The notes: generated by a model from the letters alone, not told the origin. A stretch of 64,000 nt of DNA from UBA826 sp045564655 (GCA_045564655.1 JBJLGX010000008.1:49607-113606); one strand, 5' to 3'. Positions 51,098 through 60,742 are shown, counted from the first letter of the stretch. Numbers and translations: made by a program.

Positions 51098-52870
51098 ATG
51101 ACAAACGAGCCTTCTGACATAAATCAAGCTTTAGCCCCCCAAGTATTAGATATACCGACGGCTATTTCAGTAAGCGATTTAGCAGACTTAATGGGAGTGA
51201 ATCCTGTTGAAGTTGTTAAAGGTCTCATGAGAGGGGGATATATGTTCGCTGTGAACGATGTTATAGAACATGACATTGCATCAGTAGTAGTTCAAATTTT
51301 TGGGTTTAGTGCTAAAACTCCCGAAGAAGGGAGTAAGTCTTTACAACCCTTAGCTATTGAATTAGAAAATGAAGATCCAAATGAAATGGTAACTCGCCCT
51401 CCAATTGTTACTATACTTGGCCATGTAGATCATGGAAAAACTACATTGTTGGACACAATAAGAAAAACCAATGTAGTTGACGGAGAAGCCGGAGGAATTA
51501 CGCAACATATTGCAGCGTATCAAATAAATCATGAATCTCAAATCATAACTTTCTTAGATACACCAGGCCATGAAGCTTTCACAGCTATGAGAGCAAGAGG
51601 AGCGCAGGTAACAGATATTGCTATATTAGTCGTCGCTGCTGATGACGGAATAATGCCTCAAACTCTAGAGGCAATTGATCATGTGAATGCTGCAAATGTC
51701 CCTATGATTGTTGCAATAACAAAAATAGATGTCCCCAACGCTAATGTAGATGATGTATATAGACAATTGTCTGAACAAAATATATTGGTTGAAGCATGGG
51801 GTGGAGATGTGATAGCTGTTCCATTATCTGGAATAACAGGTGCAGGAATTCCAGAATTACTTGAAAATATCCTACTAATATCTGAAATTTCAGAACTAAA
51901 AGCAAATCCAACCGGAACTGCACGGGGCGTGGTTATAGAATCTAAATTAGACAAAAGTAGAGGAGTCATAACTACTGCACTTATTCAAACCGGGACTTTG
52001 CATCAAGGTAACATTGTTGTCATTGGAGAAACTTATGGCAAAATCAGGGCAATGTTTGATGATAAAGGGCAAAAAATAACTTCTGCAGGACCTTCAAAAC
52101 CCATTGAAATTATGGGAGTGAATGATATTCCTATCTCAGGGGCAATTATAGAAACAGTAAAAAGTGACAAAGATGCTAAAAATATCATATCTGACAAATC
52201 CGCTAAATCATTGCGTGAAGGAATTACATTACAAGAAGCTCATTCAAGAAACATATCTGGTAAAGTAAGACATGTTGATCTAATAATTAAAACGGATGTT
52301 CAAGGAAGTATAGAGGCTGTAAAAACCGTATTAGAAAATCTAAATTCCGATACGTCGAAAGTAAATATTATTAGAATTGCAAGTGGAGGAATTACAGAAC
52401 GAGATGTTATGCTCGCCGTCGCTTCAAAAGCAGTGATAATTGGATTCAATACTTCTCCAGAAGGTGGGGCAAGAACTTTAGCCAAACAGGAAAGTATTGA
52501 AATACGAAACTATACGATCATATACAAATTAGTAGAAGATATAGAAAAAGCTCTTGAAGGCCTCTTAGAAACCGAATATGAAGAAGTATTTATCGGTAGA
52601 GCAACTATAAGAGCTATATTTAATGTAGGGCGCCATACGAAAGTGGCAGGCATTTATGTTAATGACGGAAAGGCAACTAGAGACTCATTAGTTCATATAA
52701 TACGTAGTGGAGAAAAAGTATTTGAAGGGCCACTAACCACTCTTAAACACTTCAAAAATGATGTTAAAGAAGTAACTAATGGATTTGAAGGCGGACTTAC
52801 AGTTGATGGATTTAATGAATTTGAAGAAAATGACGAATTAGAATTCTATGCTTTAGAAGAAATGAATTAG
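51098..52870 (+). CDS. infB: Translation initiation factor IF-2 (short form)
   Basis: GTPase (590 aa) that brings fMet-tRNA to the 30S and joins subunits. An N-terminal IF2-N domain (ISVSDLADLMGVNPVEVVKGLMRGG) leads into G motifs GHVDHGKT, FLDTPGHEAF, TKID; domains II-IV follow, ending in KEVTNGFEGGLTVDGF. The long N-terminal extension of many IF-2 proteins is missing. The usual ylxR gene between nusA and infB is also missing. Confidence 0.97.
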   Translation: MTNEPSDINQALAPQVLDIPTAISVSDLADLMGVNPVEVVKGLMRGGYMFAVNDVIEHDIASVVVQIFGFSAKTPEEGSKSLQPLAIELENEDPNEMVTRPPIVTILGHVDHGKTTLLDTIRKTNVVDGEAGGITQHIAAYQINHESQIITFLDTPGHEAFTAMRARGAQVTDIAILVVAADDGIMPQTLEAIDHVNAANVPMIVAITKIDVPNANVDDVYRQLSEQNILVEAWGGDVIAVPLSGITGAGIPELLENILLISEISELKANPTGTARGVVIESKLDKSRGVITTALIQTGTLHQGNIVVIGETYGKIRAMFDDKGQKITSAGPSKPIEIMGVNDIPISGAIIETVKSDKDAKNIISDKSAKSLREGITLQEAHSRNISGKVRHVDLIIKTDVQGSIEAVKTVLENLNSDTSKVNIIRIASGGITERDVMLAVASKAVIIGFNTSPEGGARTLAKQESIEIRNYTIIYKLVEDIEKALEGLLETEYEEVFIGRATIRAIFNVGRHTKVAGIYVNDGKATRDSLVHIIRSGEKVFEGPLTTLKHFKNDVKEVTNGFEGGLTVDGFNEFEENDELEFYALEEMN

Positions 52871-52889
52871 AAAAACAATATTACTCTCG

Positions 52890-53261
52890 ATGAAATACAC
52901 AAACTCTCATAGTTCTCAGTCTGGAAATAGAATCGACAGCATTAATTCTCTTCTAAAAAAAGAAATCAGTAGAATAATAATGACACAAGTGAAAGATCCC
53001 AGGGTATCAAATTGGTTATCAGTTACTGATGTAAAAACTTCAAAAGATCTACAAAAATCAACAGTCTATATAAGTATTATGGAAGAAAAAGCCTCAACTC
53101 AAAAAACTTTACGAGCTTTAAAGTCAGCAAGTAAATTCATAGAAACAATTCTACATAAAGAATTATCTTTAAAAAGAATCCCAAAAATAGATTTCAAACT
53201 AGACAATTCACTAGAACAAGCTGAGACAATATCCAAACTAATCGATTCCCATAAATTTTAA
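52890..53261 (+). CDS. rbfA: Ribosome-binding factor A
   Basis: Small KH-fold protein (123 aa) for 16S rRNA maturation: INSLLKKEISRIIMTQVKDPRVS, YISIMEEK and LSLKRIPKIDFKLDNSLEQA match the family. It lies 19 nt after infB and 5 nt before truB. Confidence 0.94.
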   Translation: MKYTNSHSSQSGNRIDSINSLLKKEISRIIMTQVKDPRVSNWLSVTDVKTSKDLQKSTVYISIMEEKASTQKTLRALKSASKFIETILHKELSLKRIPKIDFKLDNSLEQAETISKLIDSHKF

Positions 53262-53266
53262 ATTTC

Positions 53267-54166
53267 ATGAACGGTATATTTAATATAGATAAACCCTATG
53301 GAATGACCTCTATGGATGTCATTAGAGAAATACGGACTGCTGCAAATATATCTAAAGTTGGCCATGGAGGAACATTAGATCCTTTGGCATCTGGAGTAAT
53401 ACCCGTAGCTATTGGTAGTTCTACAAGATTATTAGAATATATACTTAATAATAATAAAAAATATCTAGCTGAAATCACATTAGGAACATCTACAAATACT
53501 TATGATCGCGAAGGTACTGTCATAAAGCAGTCCCCTACATCGCATATCGCTCAAAAAGACATAGAGGAAGCTATAAAAGTTTTTGAAGGCGATATATTGC
53601 AAGTTCCTCCTATGTATAGTGCTATTAAGCACAACGGAAAATCATTATATGACTTTGCACGAAAAGGAATTACGATAGAAAGGCCTCCTAGAACAACAAA
53701 GGTTCATTCAATATCTTTAAATTCTTACTTTAATCCAGTAATTGAAATTGAAATAAGCTGTGAAAAAGGATTCTATGTAAGAAGTCTTGCAAATGATATT
53801 GGCGAATTACTTGAATGTGGGGCTTATTTAACTAACCTACGTAGAATAGCTTCAGGGGCATTCAAAATAGCTGATTCTATCAAATTACCAATTGTGATAG
53901 AAAAAATTACTGCTAGGGAAATTAAAGATATATTGTTGGACCCAACAGACTATTTAAACAATATAGAAAAAGTTTATTTGTCTACACATGAAAGTGACAT
54001 GATAAAGACAGGTAAAAAAATAGATTTAGATTCAAAATACTCATCCAAAAATATTAAAACTGCTTTAGCTTTCAATTCAAATCAAATTTTCTTAGCAATA
54101 CTTATTGCTGATTATAAAAATATGAAATGGCAACCTAAAAAAGTATTCCTAAACTGGCTTGAATAG
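53267..54166 (+). CDS. truB: tRNA pseudouridine(55) synthase
   Basis: Makes pseudouridine 55 in the T-loop of tRNAs (299 aa). It shows NIDKPYGMTSMDVIREIR, the catalytic Asp in GHGGTLDPLASGV, and QVPPMYSAIKHNGKSLYDFARKG, all TruB signatures. It closes the nusA-infB-rbfA-truB group. Confidence 0.96.
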   Translation: MNGIFNIDKPYGMTSMDVIREIRTAANISKVGHGGTLDPLASGVIPVAIGSSTRLLEYILNNNKKYLAEITLGTSTNTYDREGTVIKQSPTSHIAQKDIEEAIKVFEGDILQVPPMYSAIKHNGKSLYDFARKGITIERPPRTTKVHSISLNSYFNPVIEIEISCEKGFYVRSLANDIGELLECGAYLTNLRRIASGAFKIADSIKLPIVIEKITAREIKDILLDPTDYLNNIEKVYLSTHESDMIKTGKKIDLDSKYSSKNIKTALAFNSNQIFLAILIADYKNMKWQPKKVFLNWLE

Positions 54167-54173
54167 ATTTCGA

Positions 54174-54203
54174 TTGACTCAACCCCCAAACTAAAAGTAA
54201 AAT
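54174..54203 (+). promoter_or_regulatory. Probable promoter of rplU-rpmA-rpmE
   Basis: TTGACT (54174-54179), 18-bp spacer, TAAAAT (54198-54203), in the 77-bp gap between truB and rplU. Confidence 0.45.
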
Positions 54204-54243
54204 GTAGTTTTGATTTAATTAATTACATTAGGTGAACCCTAAA

Positions 54244-54561
54244 ATGAATTTTGCAATAATACAAACTGGTGGAAAACAATATAAAGTATCTAATGGCGAC
54301 ACGATTAGAGTTGAATCTATGCCTGGGGACCAAGGGGATATAGTAACGTTAGATGATGTTAGGATGACTTCTGTAGATGGAAACATATCCATAGGAAATC
54401 CCAATGTAACTGGTGCGTCAGTTACAGCCGAAGTTGTCGAAAACGGAAAAGATAAAAAAATTGTAGTTTTCAAATATAAAGCAAAAACTAGATATCGCAG
54501 AAAAAATGGACACAGACAACAATATACAGACCTCAGAGTAACTGATATATCTTTGTCATAA
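54244..54561 (+). CDS. rplU: 50S ribosomal protein L21
   Basis: Ribosomal protein L21 (105 aa): MNFAIIQTGGKQYKVSNGD and FKYKAKTRYRRKNGHRQQYT are diagnostic. The ATG at 54244 has AGGTGA 8 nt upstream; the in-frame GTG at 54232 lies inside that ribosome-binding site and is not used. Confidence 0.97.
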   Translation: MNFAIIQTGGKQYKVSNGDTIRVESMPGDQGDIVTLDDVRMTSVDGNISIGNPNVTGASVTAEVVENGKDKKIVVFKYKAKTRYRRKNGHRQQYTDLRVTDISLS

Positions 54562-54587
54562 ATAAGAGTAATTAAAGAGGAAATTAT

Positions 54588-54842
54588 ATGGCTCACAAAA
54601 AAGGTGGCGGAAGTACTAGAAACGGTCGAGACAGTGAATCCAAAAGACTCGGCGTAAAACGCTACGACACACAATTTGTTACTGCAGGATCAATTTTGGT
54701 CAGGCAAAGGGGTACTAAAATACACCCTGGAAACAATGTGGGGCTTGGAAGAGACCATACATTATTCTCACTCATAGATGGAACTGTTAAATATGAATTC
54801 TTTGCTGGCGGGAAAAAATGTGCCAGTGTTTATGCTGAATAA
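54588..54842 (+). CDS. rpmA: 50S ribosomal protein L27
   Basis: Ribosomal protein L27 (84 aa), starting MAHKKGGGSTRNGRDSESKR, whose N-terminal arm reaches the peptidyl-transferase centre. There is no N-terminal prepeptide of the Firmicutes type that must be cleaved. Confidence 0.98.
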   Translation: MAHKKGGGSTRNGRDSESKRLGVKRYDTQFVTAGSILVRQRGTKIHPGNNVGLGRDHTLFSLIDGTVKYEFFAGGKKCASVYAE

Positions 54843-54843
54843 T

Positions 54844-55047
54844 ATGAAATCTGATATACACCCAACATACTATAATCAATCACAAGTTATTTGTTCCTGT
54901 GGACATACATTTACCACTGGTTCCACGTCTCCTGAACTTAAAATAGAAATATGCTCTAAATGTCATCCTCTATTTACTGGAGAGCAAAGAATAGTAGACA
55001 CTGAAGGACGTGTCGAGAGGCTCAAGAGAAGATTTAACTTAGAATAA
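54844..55047 (+). CDS. rpmE: 50S ribosomal protein L31 (zinc type)
   Basis: Ribosomal protein L31 (67 aa) of the zinc-binding C+ type: MKSDIHPTYYN, then CSCGHTF and CSKCHPLFTGEQR give four Cys. The ATG lies one base after the rpmA stop (TAATATG). A longer open frame overlapping rpmA has no L31 homology before this ATG. DUF1385 follows, an order common in Chloroflexota and Firmicutes. Confidence 0.96.
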   Translation: MKSDIHPTYYNQSQVICSCGHTFTTGSTSPELKIEICSKCHPLFTGEQRIVDTEGRVERLKRRFNLE

Positions 55048-55080
55048 CCTTCTATGAGTTAACTTTTTAAACTGATTTTT

Positions 55081-55980
55081 ATGGGATCACGTCAACCTAC
55101 ATATGGAGGACAAGCGGTTATAGAAGGAGTAATGATACGAGGTCAAAACAATACCACTGTATCAGTAAGAAGTCCTTCTGGTAATATAGTCACAAGAACG
55201 AAGCCTCTAAATAAGATTTTTACCGGTTTATTAAGAAAAACCCCTATTGTACGAGGAATCATCGCTCTATCTGAGACTCTATACATAGGAATGGATTCAT
55301 TGTCATATTCAGCTAAAATTGCCGATCCTGATGAATCTCATAGTGACAAAGAAATTAATCAAACCTCTAGTAAACTATCCACTGCAATAACCATAACGTT
55401 ATCGACTTTGCTCGCTATCGGATTGTTTTTCATACTTCCATTACTAGCAAGTACTCCTTTCGAGTATTTTACAGGTTCAGATTTGATAAGCAATATAGCA
55501 GAAGGAATTATAAGATTACTAATATTTATAATATATATAGTTGCCATAGGATTCATGGATGATATAAAACGAGTTTATATGTACCATGGAGCTGAACACA
55601 TGACTGTTCACGCACAAGAAGAAGGGAAATCGTTAACAGTAGAAAATATATCTAATTACCCAACAGCTCACCCTCGATGCGGGACTGCATTTTTATTAAA
55701 TGTCATGTTGATATCAATTATTATATTCAGTTTAATACCAAGAGAACCATTCAGTTGGTTAATCCTATCTAGAATAATATTAATTCCACTAATAGCATCG
55801 TTAAGTTATGAAACTATCCGAATAAGTAGTATATATGATCAGAATATTTTAATTAAATTCATTATGGCACCTAGTCTGTGGCTTCAAAAATTAACAACAA
55901 AACAGCCTGACAATGATCAAATCGAAGTTGCAATTGAAGCTATGACAGCTTCAATTAAATATGATTCTAATGAAGTTTAA
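55081..55980 (+). CDS. DUF1385 membrane metal-dependent-like protein
   Basis: A 299-residue DUF1385 family protein: YGGQAVIEGVMIRG at the N-terminus, KTPIVRGIIALSETLYIGMDSL, then four to five helices with YHGAEHMTVHAQEEG and HPRCGTAFLLNVM. The conserved His, Glu and Cys suggest a metal site facing one membrane side. The function is unknown; it is regularly found after rpmE, as here. It overlaps hisIE (other strand) by 4 nt. Confidence 0.9.
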   Translation: MGSRQPTYGGQAVIEGVMIRGQNNTTVSVRSPSGNIVTRTKPLNKIFTGLLRKTPIVRGIIALSETLYIGMDSLSYSAKIADPDESHSDKEINQTSSKLSTAITITLSTLLAIGLFFILPLLASTPFEYFTGSDLISNIAEGIIRLLIFIIYIVAIGFMDDIKRVYMYHGAEHMTVHAQEEGKSLTVENISNYPTAHPRCGTAFLLNVMLISIIIFSLIPREPFSWLILSRIILIPLIASLSYETIRISSIYDQNILIKFIMAPSLWLQKLTTKQPDNDQIEVAIEAMTASIKYDSNEV

Positions 55981-56600
55981 TTTCTACGATTTTTTAAGAC
56001 TTTCCATACATCGCTTAAAACTAAATCATTAGACTTTATTAAAACTAGTAGATGATACAAGAGATCTGCAACTTCTTCAGCAAGCTCTTCTTTATTAGAT
56101 TGGACACCTGCAATGGCCACTTCTCCTGCTTCTTCTACTACTTTCTGAGCGATCCTACCTACTTCCCCATATAACAATTTTGAAGTATAGCTTTTGTCAT
56201 CATAAGATTCAGATCTTTTTTGTATAACCACAAATAATTCTTCCAAGATTTTTGAATCTAGGGATGTGCTAAATTTAAGATCCGCATTAGAATTGATTTC
56301 CGTATAAAAGCAAGAGTTCTTTCCTGTATGACATGCGGAACCTTCAGGCATAACTTTAACTAATATAACATCTCCGTCACAGTCTATTGAGAATGATTTC
56401 AATCTCATATAATTCCCAGATGTTTCCCCTTTATGCCAAAGTTCTTCTCTACTACGACTATAAAACCATACATCCCCCGATTCGAATGTCTTTGATATAG
56501 CATCTAAATTCATGTAAGCTACCATTAATACTTCATTAGTATCAATATGCTGCACAATCGCCGGAATCAATCCATTAGAATCGAATTTTATTAAACTCAT
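55977..56600 (-). CDS. hisIE: Phosphoribosyl-AMP cyclohydrolase / phosphoribosyl-ATP pyrophosphatase
   Basis: Bifunctional enzyme (207 aa) for steps 2 and 3 of histidine synthesis. The HisI half (1-~110) shows VAYMNLDAISKTFESGDVWF, RSREELWHKGETSGN, CDGD and GSACHTGKNSCF. The HisE half shows SYTSKLLYG and EAGEVAIAGVQSNKEELAEE. It is the last gene of the his run. Confidence 0.96.
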   Translation of the reverse strand: MSLIKFDSNGLIPAIVQHIDTNEVLMVAYMNLDAISKTFESGDVWFYSRSREELWHKGETSGNYMRLKSFSIDCDGDVILVKVMPEGSACHTGKNSCFYTEINSNADLKFSTSLDSKILEELFVVIQKRSESYDDKSYTSKLLYGEVGRIAQKVVEEAGEVAIAGVQSNKEELAEEVADLLYHLLVLIKSNDLVLSDVWKVLKNRRN

Positions 56601-56615
56601 TACACCCTACCTTAA

Positions 56616-57431
56616 TCATATCCTCACAGGTATCCCTTGAGATTTCAAGTAATTCTTTGCATCAGCTATAGTAAATGTACCAAAATGAAAAATACTAGCA
56701 GCTAAAACGGCATCTGCTTTGCCTTCATTAATTGCACCTACTAGATGATCTAACGTCCCGGCACCACCACTCGCTATTACAGGCACTGTTACAGTTGTAG
56801 AAACAATATCTAATAAAGAAAGGTCATACCCTGACTCCTGACCATCAGAATCCATACTAGTTAATAAAATCTCGCCACATCCTAATTCATTAACTTTTTT
56901 GGCCCATTTGACTGCATCTATACCAGTAGATTTCCTTCCACCATGTGTAAACACTTCCCATTTCGAATAAATATCTATTGCTATATCATTATCATATTTA
57001 TTCGTTGAGATAACATTTGAATCTTCATCGACCTTTCTCGCATCTATAGCAACTACAATACATTGAGAACCAAAAAAGTCTGCTGCCTCTTTAACAAAAT
57101 CAGGATTCTCTATAGCAGCTGTATTTAGAGAAACTTTATCTGCTCCAGACTCTAACATTTTTCTTATATCTGAAACATTTCGAATACCACCACCTACTGT
57201 TAAAGGGATAAAAACTTGGGTAGCTACATTTTTCACTACATCAAGCATTATGTTGCGATCATCAGATGACGCAGTAATATCTAAAAAAACAAGTTCATCA
57301 GCTCCTTGCTCATTGTAAAATGCAGCTAATTCCACTGGGTCACCGGCATCTCTTAGATTCAAAAAACTAATGCCTTTGACTACTCTCCCATTATCTACGT
57401 CTAAACACGGAATAATTCTTTTAGTTAACAT
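56616..57431 (-). CDS. hisF: Imidazole glycerol phosphate synthase, cyclase subunit
   Basis: TIM-barrel cyclase subunit (271 aa) that uses ammonia from HisH: MLTKRIIPCLDVDNGRVVKG with the catalytic Asp, DITASSD, PLTVGGGIR, DKVSLNTAA and VIASGGAGTLDH. It carries a slightly long loop around DSNVISTNKYDNDIAIDIYS. Confidence 0.97.
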   Translation of the reverse strand: MLTKRIIPCLDVDNGRVVKGISFLNLRDAGDPVELAAFYNEQGADELVFLDITASSDDRNIMLDVVKNVATQVFIPLTVGGGIRNVSDIRKMLESGADKVSLNTAAIENPDFVKEAADFFGSQCIVVAIDARKVDEDSNVISTNKYDNDIAIDIYSKWEVFTHGGRKSTGIDAVKWAKKVNELGCGEILLTSMDSDGQESGYDLSLLDIVSTTVTVPVIASGGAGTLDHLVGAINEGKADAVLAASIFHFGTFTIADAKNYLKSQGIPVRI

Positions 57432-57439
57432 AATCTACG

Positions 57440-57967
57440 TCACTTCCGAAATATCATCATATAAATACTATCAGATAGATTATATTTAGTATGAAAACGG
57501 AATCCTGATTTTTCAACTATATTTTTATACTCATTGAGAGGCATAACATTATCATTTTCAGGATGTTGATCTATCAATGATAACCATCCTCCTGTAGCTA
57601 TAAATCTATTTGATTCGTTAAATATCGAAGCAAGATTTCTAGCATTTGTAAGAGCAAAAGAAATGATTGCTCCATCGAATGAAGCGTCTTTTAAGTTTAA
57701 ATTTGATTCATCCTGGATATGTGAAGTTTTTACATTAGTGAGTCTGATTTTTTTTAACTCTTTTCTAATGGATGCCAAATTATTCTTAAAAGTATCTAAT
57801 GATATAACCCGACCTCGGTAAACTATCTTGCCAAGTTGTACAGATAGGCCTCCTGTTGAAGGAAACATATGGACCACTTCATGGTAAGGGGTTAAAGGTA
57901 GTAGAGATATAATTTGATATATATCTAAATTTGAATCCAAAGCAGTATTTACTTGAAGTTTATTCAT
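57440..57967 (-). CDS. SAM methyltransferase-like protein in the his run
   Basis: A 175-residue protein resembling class I SAM-dependent methyltransferases. The fold order is visible: VVHMFPSTGGLSVQLGKIV for the SAM loop, GRVISLD for the acidic end of strand 2, ASFDGAIISFALTNA for strand 4, and a C-terminal GFRFHTKYNLSDSIYMMIF. Motif I lacks the usual GxGxG, so SAM binding may be altered. It lies 10 nt after hisA and 8 nt before hisF. The substrate is unknown, and no histidine-pathway role is established for such a protein. Confidence 0.7.
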   Translation of the reverse strand: MNKLQVNTALDSNLDIYQIISLLPLTPYHEVVHMFPSTGGLSVQLGKIVYRGRVISLDTFKNNLASIRKELKKIRLTNVKTSHIQDESNLNLKDASFDGAIISFALTNARNLASIFNESNRFIATGGWLSLIDQHPENDNVMPLNEYKNIVEKSGFRFHTKYNLSDSIYMMIFRK

Positions 57968-57977
57968 TAAATCCGTA

Positions 57978-58694
57978 TCACTTTAAACATTGAATAGCTT
58001 TTTTAAGATTTAAGTCATCTGTATATATTGCTTTACCAACTACCGCTGACTCAACCCCTATATCTTTAAGTTTTAATAAAGCTTCAATAGTTGAAATGCC
58101 TCCAGCAGCTATAATGTTAACTTCAGCAAAATTAACCAGATCAGATATTGAATCATAATTAGGTTCAGTTAAAGTGCCATCTCGATTAATATCTGTGTAT
58201 AAACATCTTATAACTCCTAATTCCATCATATCGTGAATCAAGTCATTAACTTTCATATCAATGATACGTGTCCATCCATCAAGAGCTACCTGCCCATTTT
58301 TAGCGTCTATACTAACAATTAAAGAATCTGGGCCTTTATAATCCAAGATACTTTTAACAAGATCAGGCTTGTCAACAGCAGCTGTACCTAAAATTAATCT
58401 ATCAACCCCTAATTCAAAATATTCTTTAACAGCAGATAAATTTCTTATACCCCCTCCAACTTGAATTTTTATATTGGCTATATTCGCAATTTGCTCAATA
58501 ATATTATTGTTGACTAGTTTCCCATCTTTAGCCCCATCTAAATCTACTATATGTATTCTATTAGCCCCTTCTTCTTTCCATTGGATTGCAACATCCAATG
58601 GGTTTTCTGAAAAAATTGTTTCCTTTGAATAATCTCCTTTAAACAATCGAACACAATTCCCTCCCCTAATATCAATAGCAGGTATCAAATCCAT
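57978..58694 (-). CDS. hisA: ProFAR isomerase
   Basis: TIM-barrel isomerase (238 aa) of histidine synthesis: MDLIPAIDIRGGNCVRLFKGD with the catalytic Asp, IQVGGGIRN, LILGTAAVDKP, YTDINRDGTL and AAGGIST. It has the paired phosphate-binding loops shared with HisF. Confidence 0.97.
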   Translation of the reverse strand: MDLIPAIDIRGGNCVRLFKGDYSKETIFSENPLDVAIQWKEEGANRIHIVDLDGAKDGKLVNNNIIEQIANIANIKIQVGGGIRNLSAVKEYFELGVDRLILGTAAVDKPDLVKSILDYKGPDSLIVSIDAKNGQVALDGWTRIIDMKVNDLIHDMMELGVIRCLYTDINRDGTLTEPNYDSISDLVNFAEVNIIAAGGISTIEALLKLKDIGVESAVVGKAIYTDDLNLKKAIQCLK

Positions 58695-58703
58695 AATTAA
58701 TTC

Positions 58704-59327
58704 CTAAGACCCAATAAATTCAACAAAATTTTTATATAATTTAAGACCAATGTCTCCACTTTTTTCAGGATGAAATTGAACAGCAATAACATTGTCGTAA
58801 GCAATTGAGCTACAAAAATTAATTCCGTAATCTGTAGCAGATGATATGATGCTAGCATCATAAGGATCTGCGTAGTAGCTATGTACGAAGTAAAAGTATG
58901 ATCTGTTAGGGATTCCAAAAAAGACCGGATGATCAATAGTAAACGATACTGAATTCCAGCCCATATGAGGAATTTTCAAGCCTTGATCAAATCTTTTCAC
59001 TTCTCCTCGAACTATATCAAGACAATCTGTATTTCCTTCTTCCGATTTTTCTAATAATAATTGCAACCCTAAACAGATTCCCAGAAAGGGTTTCCCAGAA
59101 TAAATAGATTCTTTAACAACTACATCTAAGCCTTTGGATTTGATGTTATCCATAGCAGACACACAAGAACCCTGACCTGGGAAAACAATTGCATCAGATT
59201 TATGTATAACATGTGGGTCAGAAGTTACTACAACTCTAGCACCAGAATACTCAAGAGCATTTTCCACGCTTTTAATATTGCCTGCTTGATAATCTAAAAC
59301 TGATATCAAGGGCTTTGAATTAATCAT
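58704..59327 (-). CDS. hisH: Imidazole glycerol phosphate synthase, glutaminase subunit
   Basis: Class I glutamine amidotransferase (207 aa) feeding ammonia to HisF: VLDYQAGNIKSVENAL, FLGICLGLQLL with the nucleophilic Cys, and AVQFHPEKSGDIG with the catalytic His and Glu. It overlaps the end of the adenosyltransferase gene by 8 nt. HisG, HisD, HisC and HisB are not in the window. Confidence 0.97.
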   Translation of the reverse strand: MINSKPLISVLDYQAGNIKSVENALEYSGARVVVTSDPHVIHKSDAIVFPGQGSCVSAMDNIKSKGLDVVVKESIYSGKPFLGICLGLQLLLEKSEEGNTDCLDIVRGEVKRFDQGLKIPHMGWNSVSFTIDHPVFFGIPNRSYFYFVHSYYADPYDASIISSATDYGINFCSSIAYDNVIAVQFHPEKSGDIGLKLYKNFVEFIGS

Positions 59328-59883
59328 CCTTTTTTTGACCTGTTATTATTTCTACTGGAAGATGACGGTCTTCAAACCTAGCCATTATAAACAATAAATC
59401 TGAAAGCCTATTTACGTAAACCAGTATATTGCGATTTACTAACAATTCTTCTTTATCCAAATCGACTATCCTTCTTTCAGCTGACCTCAATGTTGTCCTT
59501 GCCAAATCTAAAGCTGACGAACCGGGAGAAGCTCCTGGCAAAATGAAATTTGGTGGTAACGTTACGGACTTCATTAAATTATCTATATTATTTTCCATAT
59601 CTGAAATCATATCTAAAGATATTGTTTTATAAGATTTACTCATAACCTCATAATTTTCTTCTAAAGTCGCTAATTCAGCTCCAACTGTAAAAAGTTGATT
59701 TTGTAACTCTATTAACAATTCTTTTATAAAATTATCATTTGATAATGATCTCGCTAATCCGAGGCTCGCTACAGTTTTATCAATCTCCCCATAAGCCTCA
59801 CATCTAATATCATTTTTATAAACTCGGCCACCAAAAAAAAGCCCTGTTGTTCCATCGTCCCCAGTTTTGGTATATATCTTCAA
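59320..59883 (-). CDS. PduO-type cob(I)alamin adenosyltransferase
   Basis: Converts cob(I)alamin and ATP to adenosylcobalamin (187 aa). The N-terminal ATP loop is YTKTGDDGTTGLFFGGRVYK, then CEAYGEIDKTVASLG, ALDLARTTLRSAERRI and YVNRLSDLLFIMAR. The product serves B12-dependent enzymes such as methylmalonyl-CoA mutase, none of which is in the window. It heads the his run with an 8-nt overlap to hisH, so its pairing with histidine genes appears positional only. Confidence 0.93.
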   Translation of the reverse strand: MKIYTKTGDDGTTGLFFGGRVYKNDIRCEAYGEIDKTVASLGLARSLSNDNFIKELLIELQNQLFTVGAELATLEENYEVMSKSYKTISLDMISDMENNIDNLMKSVTLPPNFILPGASPGSSALDLARTTLRSAERRIVDLDKEELLVNRNILVYVNRLSDLLFIMARFEDRHLPVEIITGQKKDD

Positions 59884-59911
59884 AATACAATCTCCTTAAT
59901 CTAAAGAAATA

Positions 59912-60742
59912 TTATCCTGTAAGCGGCGCGCCACCACAAAAATCTACATAATCTATTAATTCAGTTACTGTTGGACTATCGCCACATAAAGGGCAATCAG
60001 GATTTCGGCGTATTTTAACAGTTCTAAAATCCATACTAAGGGCATCTATTAATAAAAGTTTTCCTGACAAAGATTCCCCTACACCTATAATAAGCTTCAC
60101 AACTTCAGTTGCTTGTATAGTCCCAACCATACCTGGAAGCATTCCTAAAACCCCTGCCTCAGCACAACTAGGAACTTCACCTGGCGGTGGAGGGGTAGGA
60201 AAAAGACACCTATAACAACCTTGTCCAGGAATGTATGTCGTCGCTTGGCCATCAAACAACAATATACTCCCGTCCACAAGAGGCTTCCCTAGTAAATAAG
60301 CAGCATCATTAATTAAATATCTAGTTGGGAAGTTATCTGCTCCATTAACAATAATGTCATAATCTCCCATTATTTCAAAAGCATTATCCGAAGTAATAGG
60401 TTCTTCGTGTACGTTAACATTGGTATCAGGATTATATGCTTTTAAAGTTTGTATAGCTGATTCAGCTTTTGATTTACCAATATCATCATTGTAGTGCAAT
60501 ATTTGTCTTTGCAAGTTAGTTAAATCAACCTCATCAAAATCTACGATTCCAACAGTTCCAACTCCAGCTAACGTTAAGTAAATAGAAATAGGAGACCCTA
60601 ATCCACCAGCTCCTACCATTAAAACCTTTGATTCTAACAATTTCCTTTGCCCTATGCTACCTACTTGAGGCATTATGATGTGCCGACTATATCTATTAAC
60701 TTGATATGGCGTCATTGGTTTCGATTTTGGATTAACAGTCAT
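59912..60742 (-). CDS. MoeB/ThiF-type E1-like adenylyltransferase
   Basis: Activates the C-terminal Gly of a ubiquitin-like sulfur carrier such as MoaD or ThiS (276 aa). The N-terminus is YSRHIIMPQVGSIGQRKL; the ATP loop is GAGGLGSPISIYLTLAGVG, with LTNLQRQILH. Zinc Cys pairs are CYRC and CPLC, and ASCAEAGVLGMLPG holds the conserved Cys. Many MoeZ-type proteins carry a C-terminal rhodanese domain; this one ends just after the zinc site. The molybdate transporter elsewhere in the window makes MoeB attractive, but ThiF is possible. Confidence 0.9.
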   Translation of the reverse strand: MTVNPKSKPMTPYQVNRYSRHIIMPQVGSIGQRKLLESKVLMVGAGGLGSPISIYLTLAGVGTVGIVDFDEVDLTNLQRQILHYNDDIGKSKAESAIQTLKAYNPDTNVNVHEEPITSDNAFEIMGDYDIIVNGADNFPTRYLINDAAYLLGKPLVDGSILLFDGQATTYIPGQGCYRCLFPTPPPPGEVPSCAEAGVLGMLPGMVGTIQATEVVKLIIGVGESLSGKLLLIDALSMDFRTVKIRRNPDCPLCGDSPTVTELIDYVDFCGGAPLTG

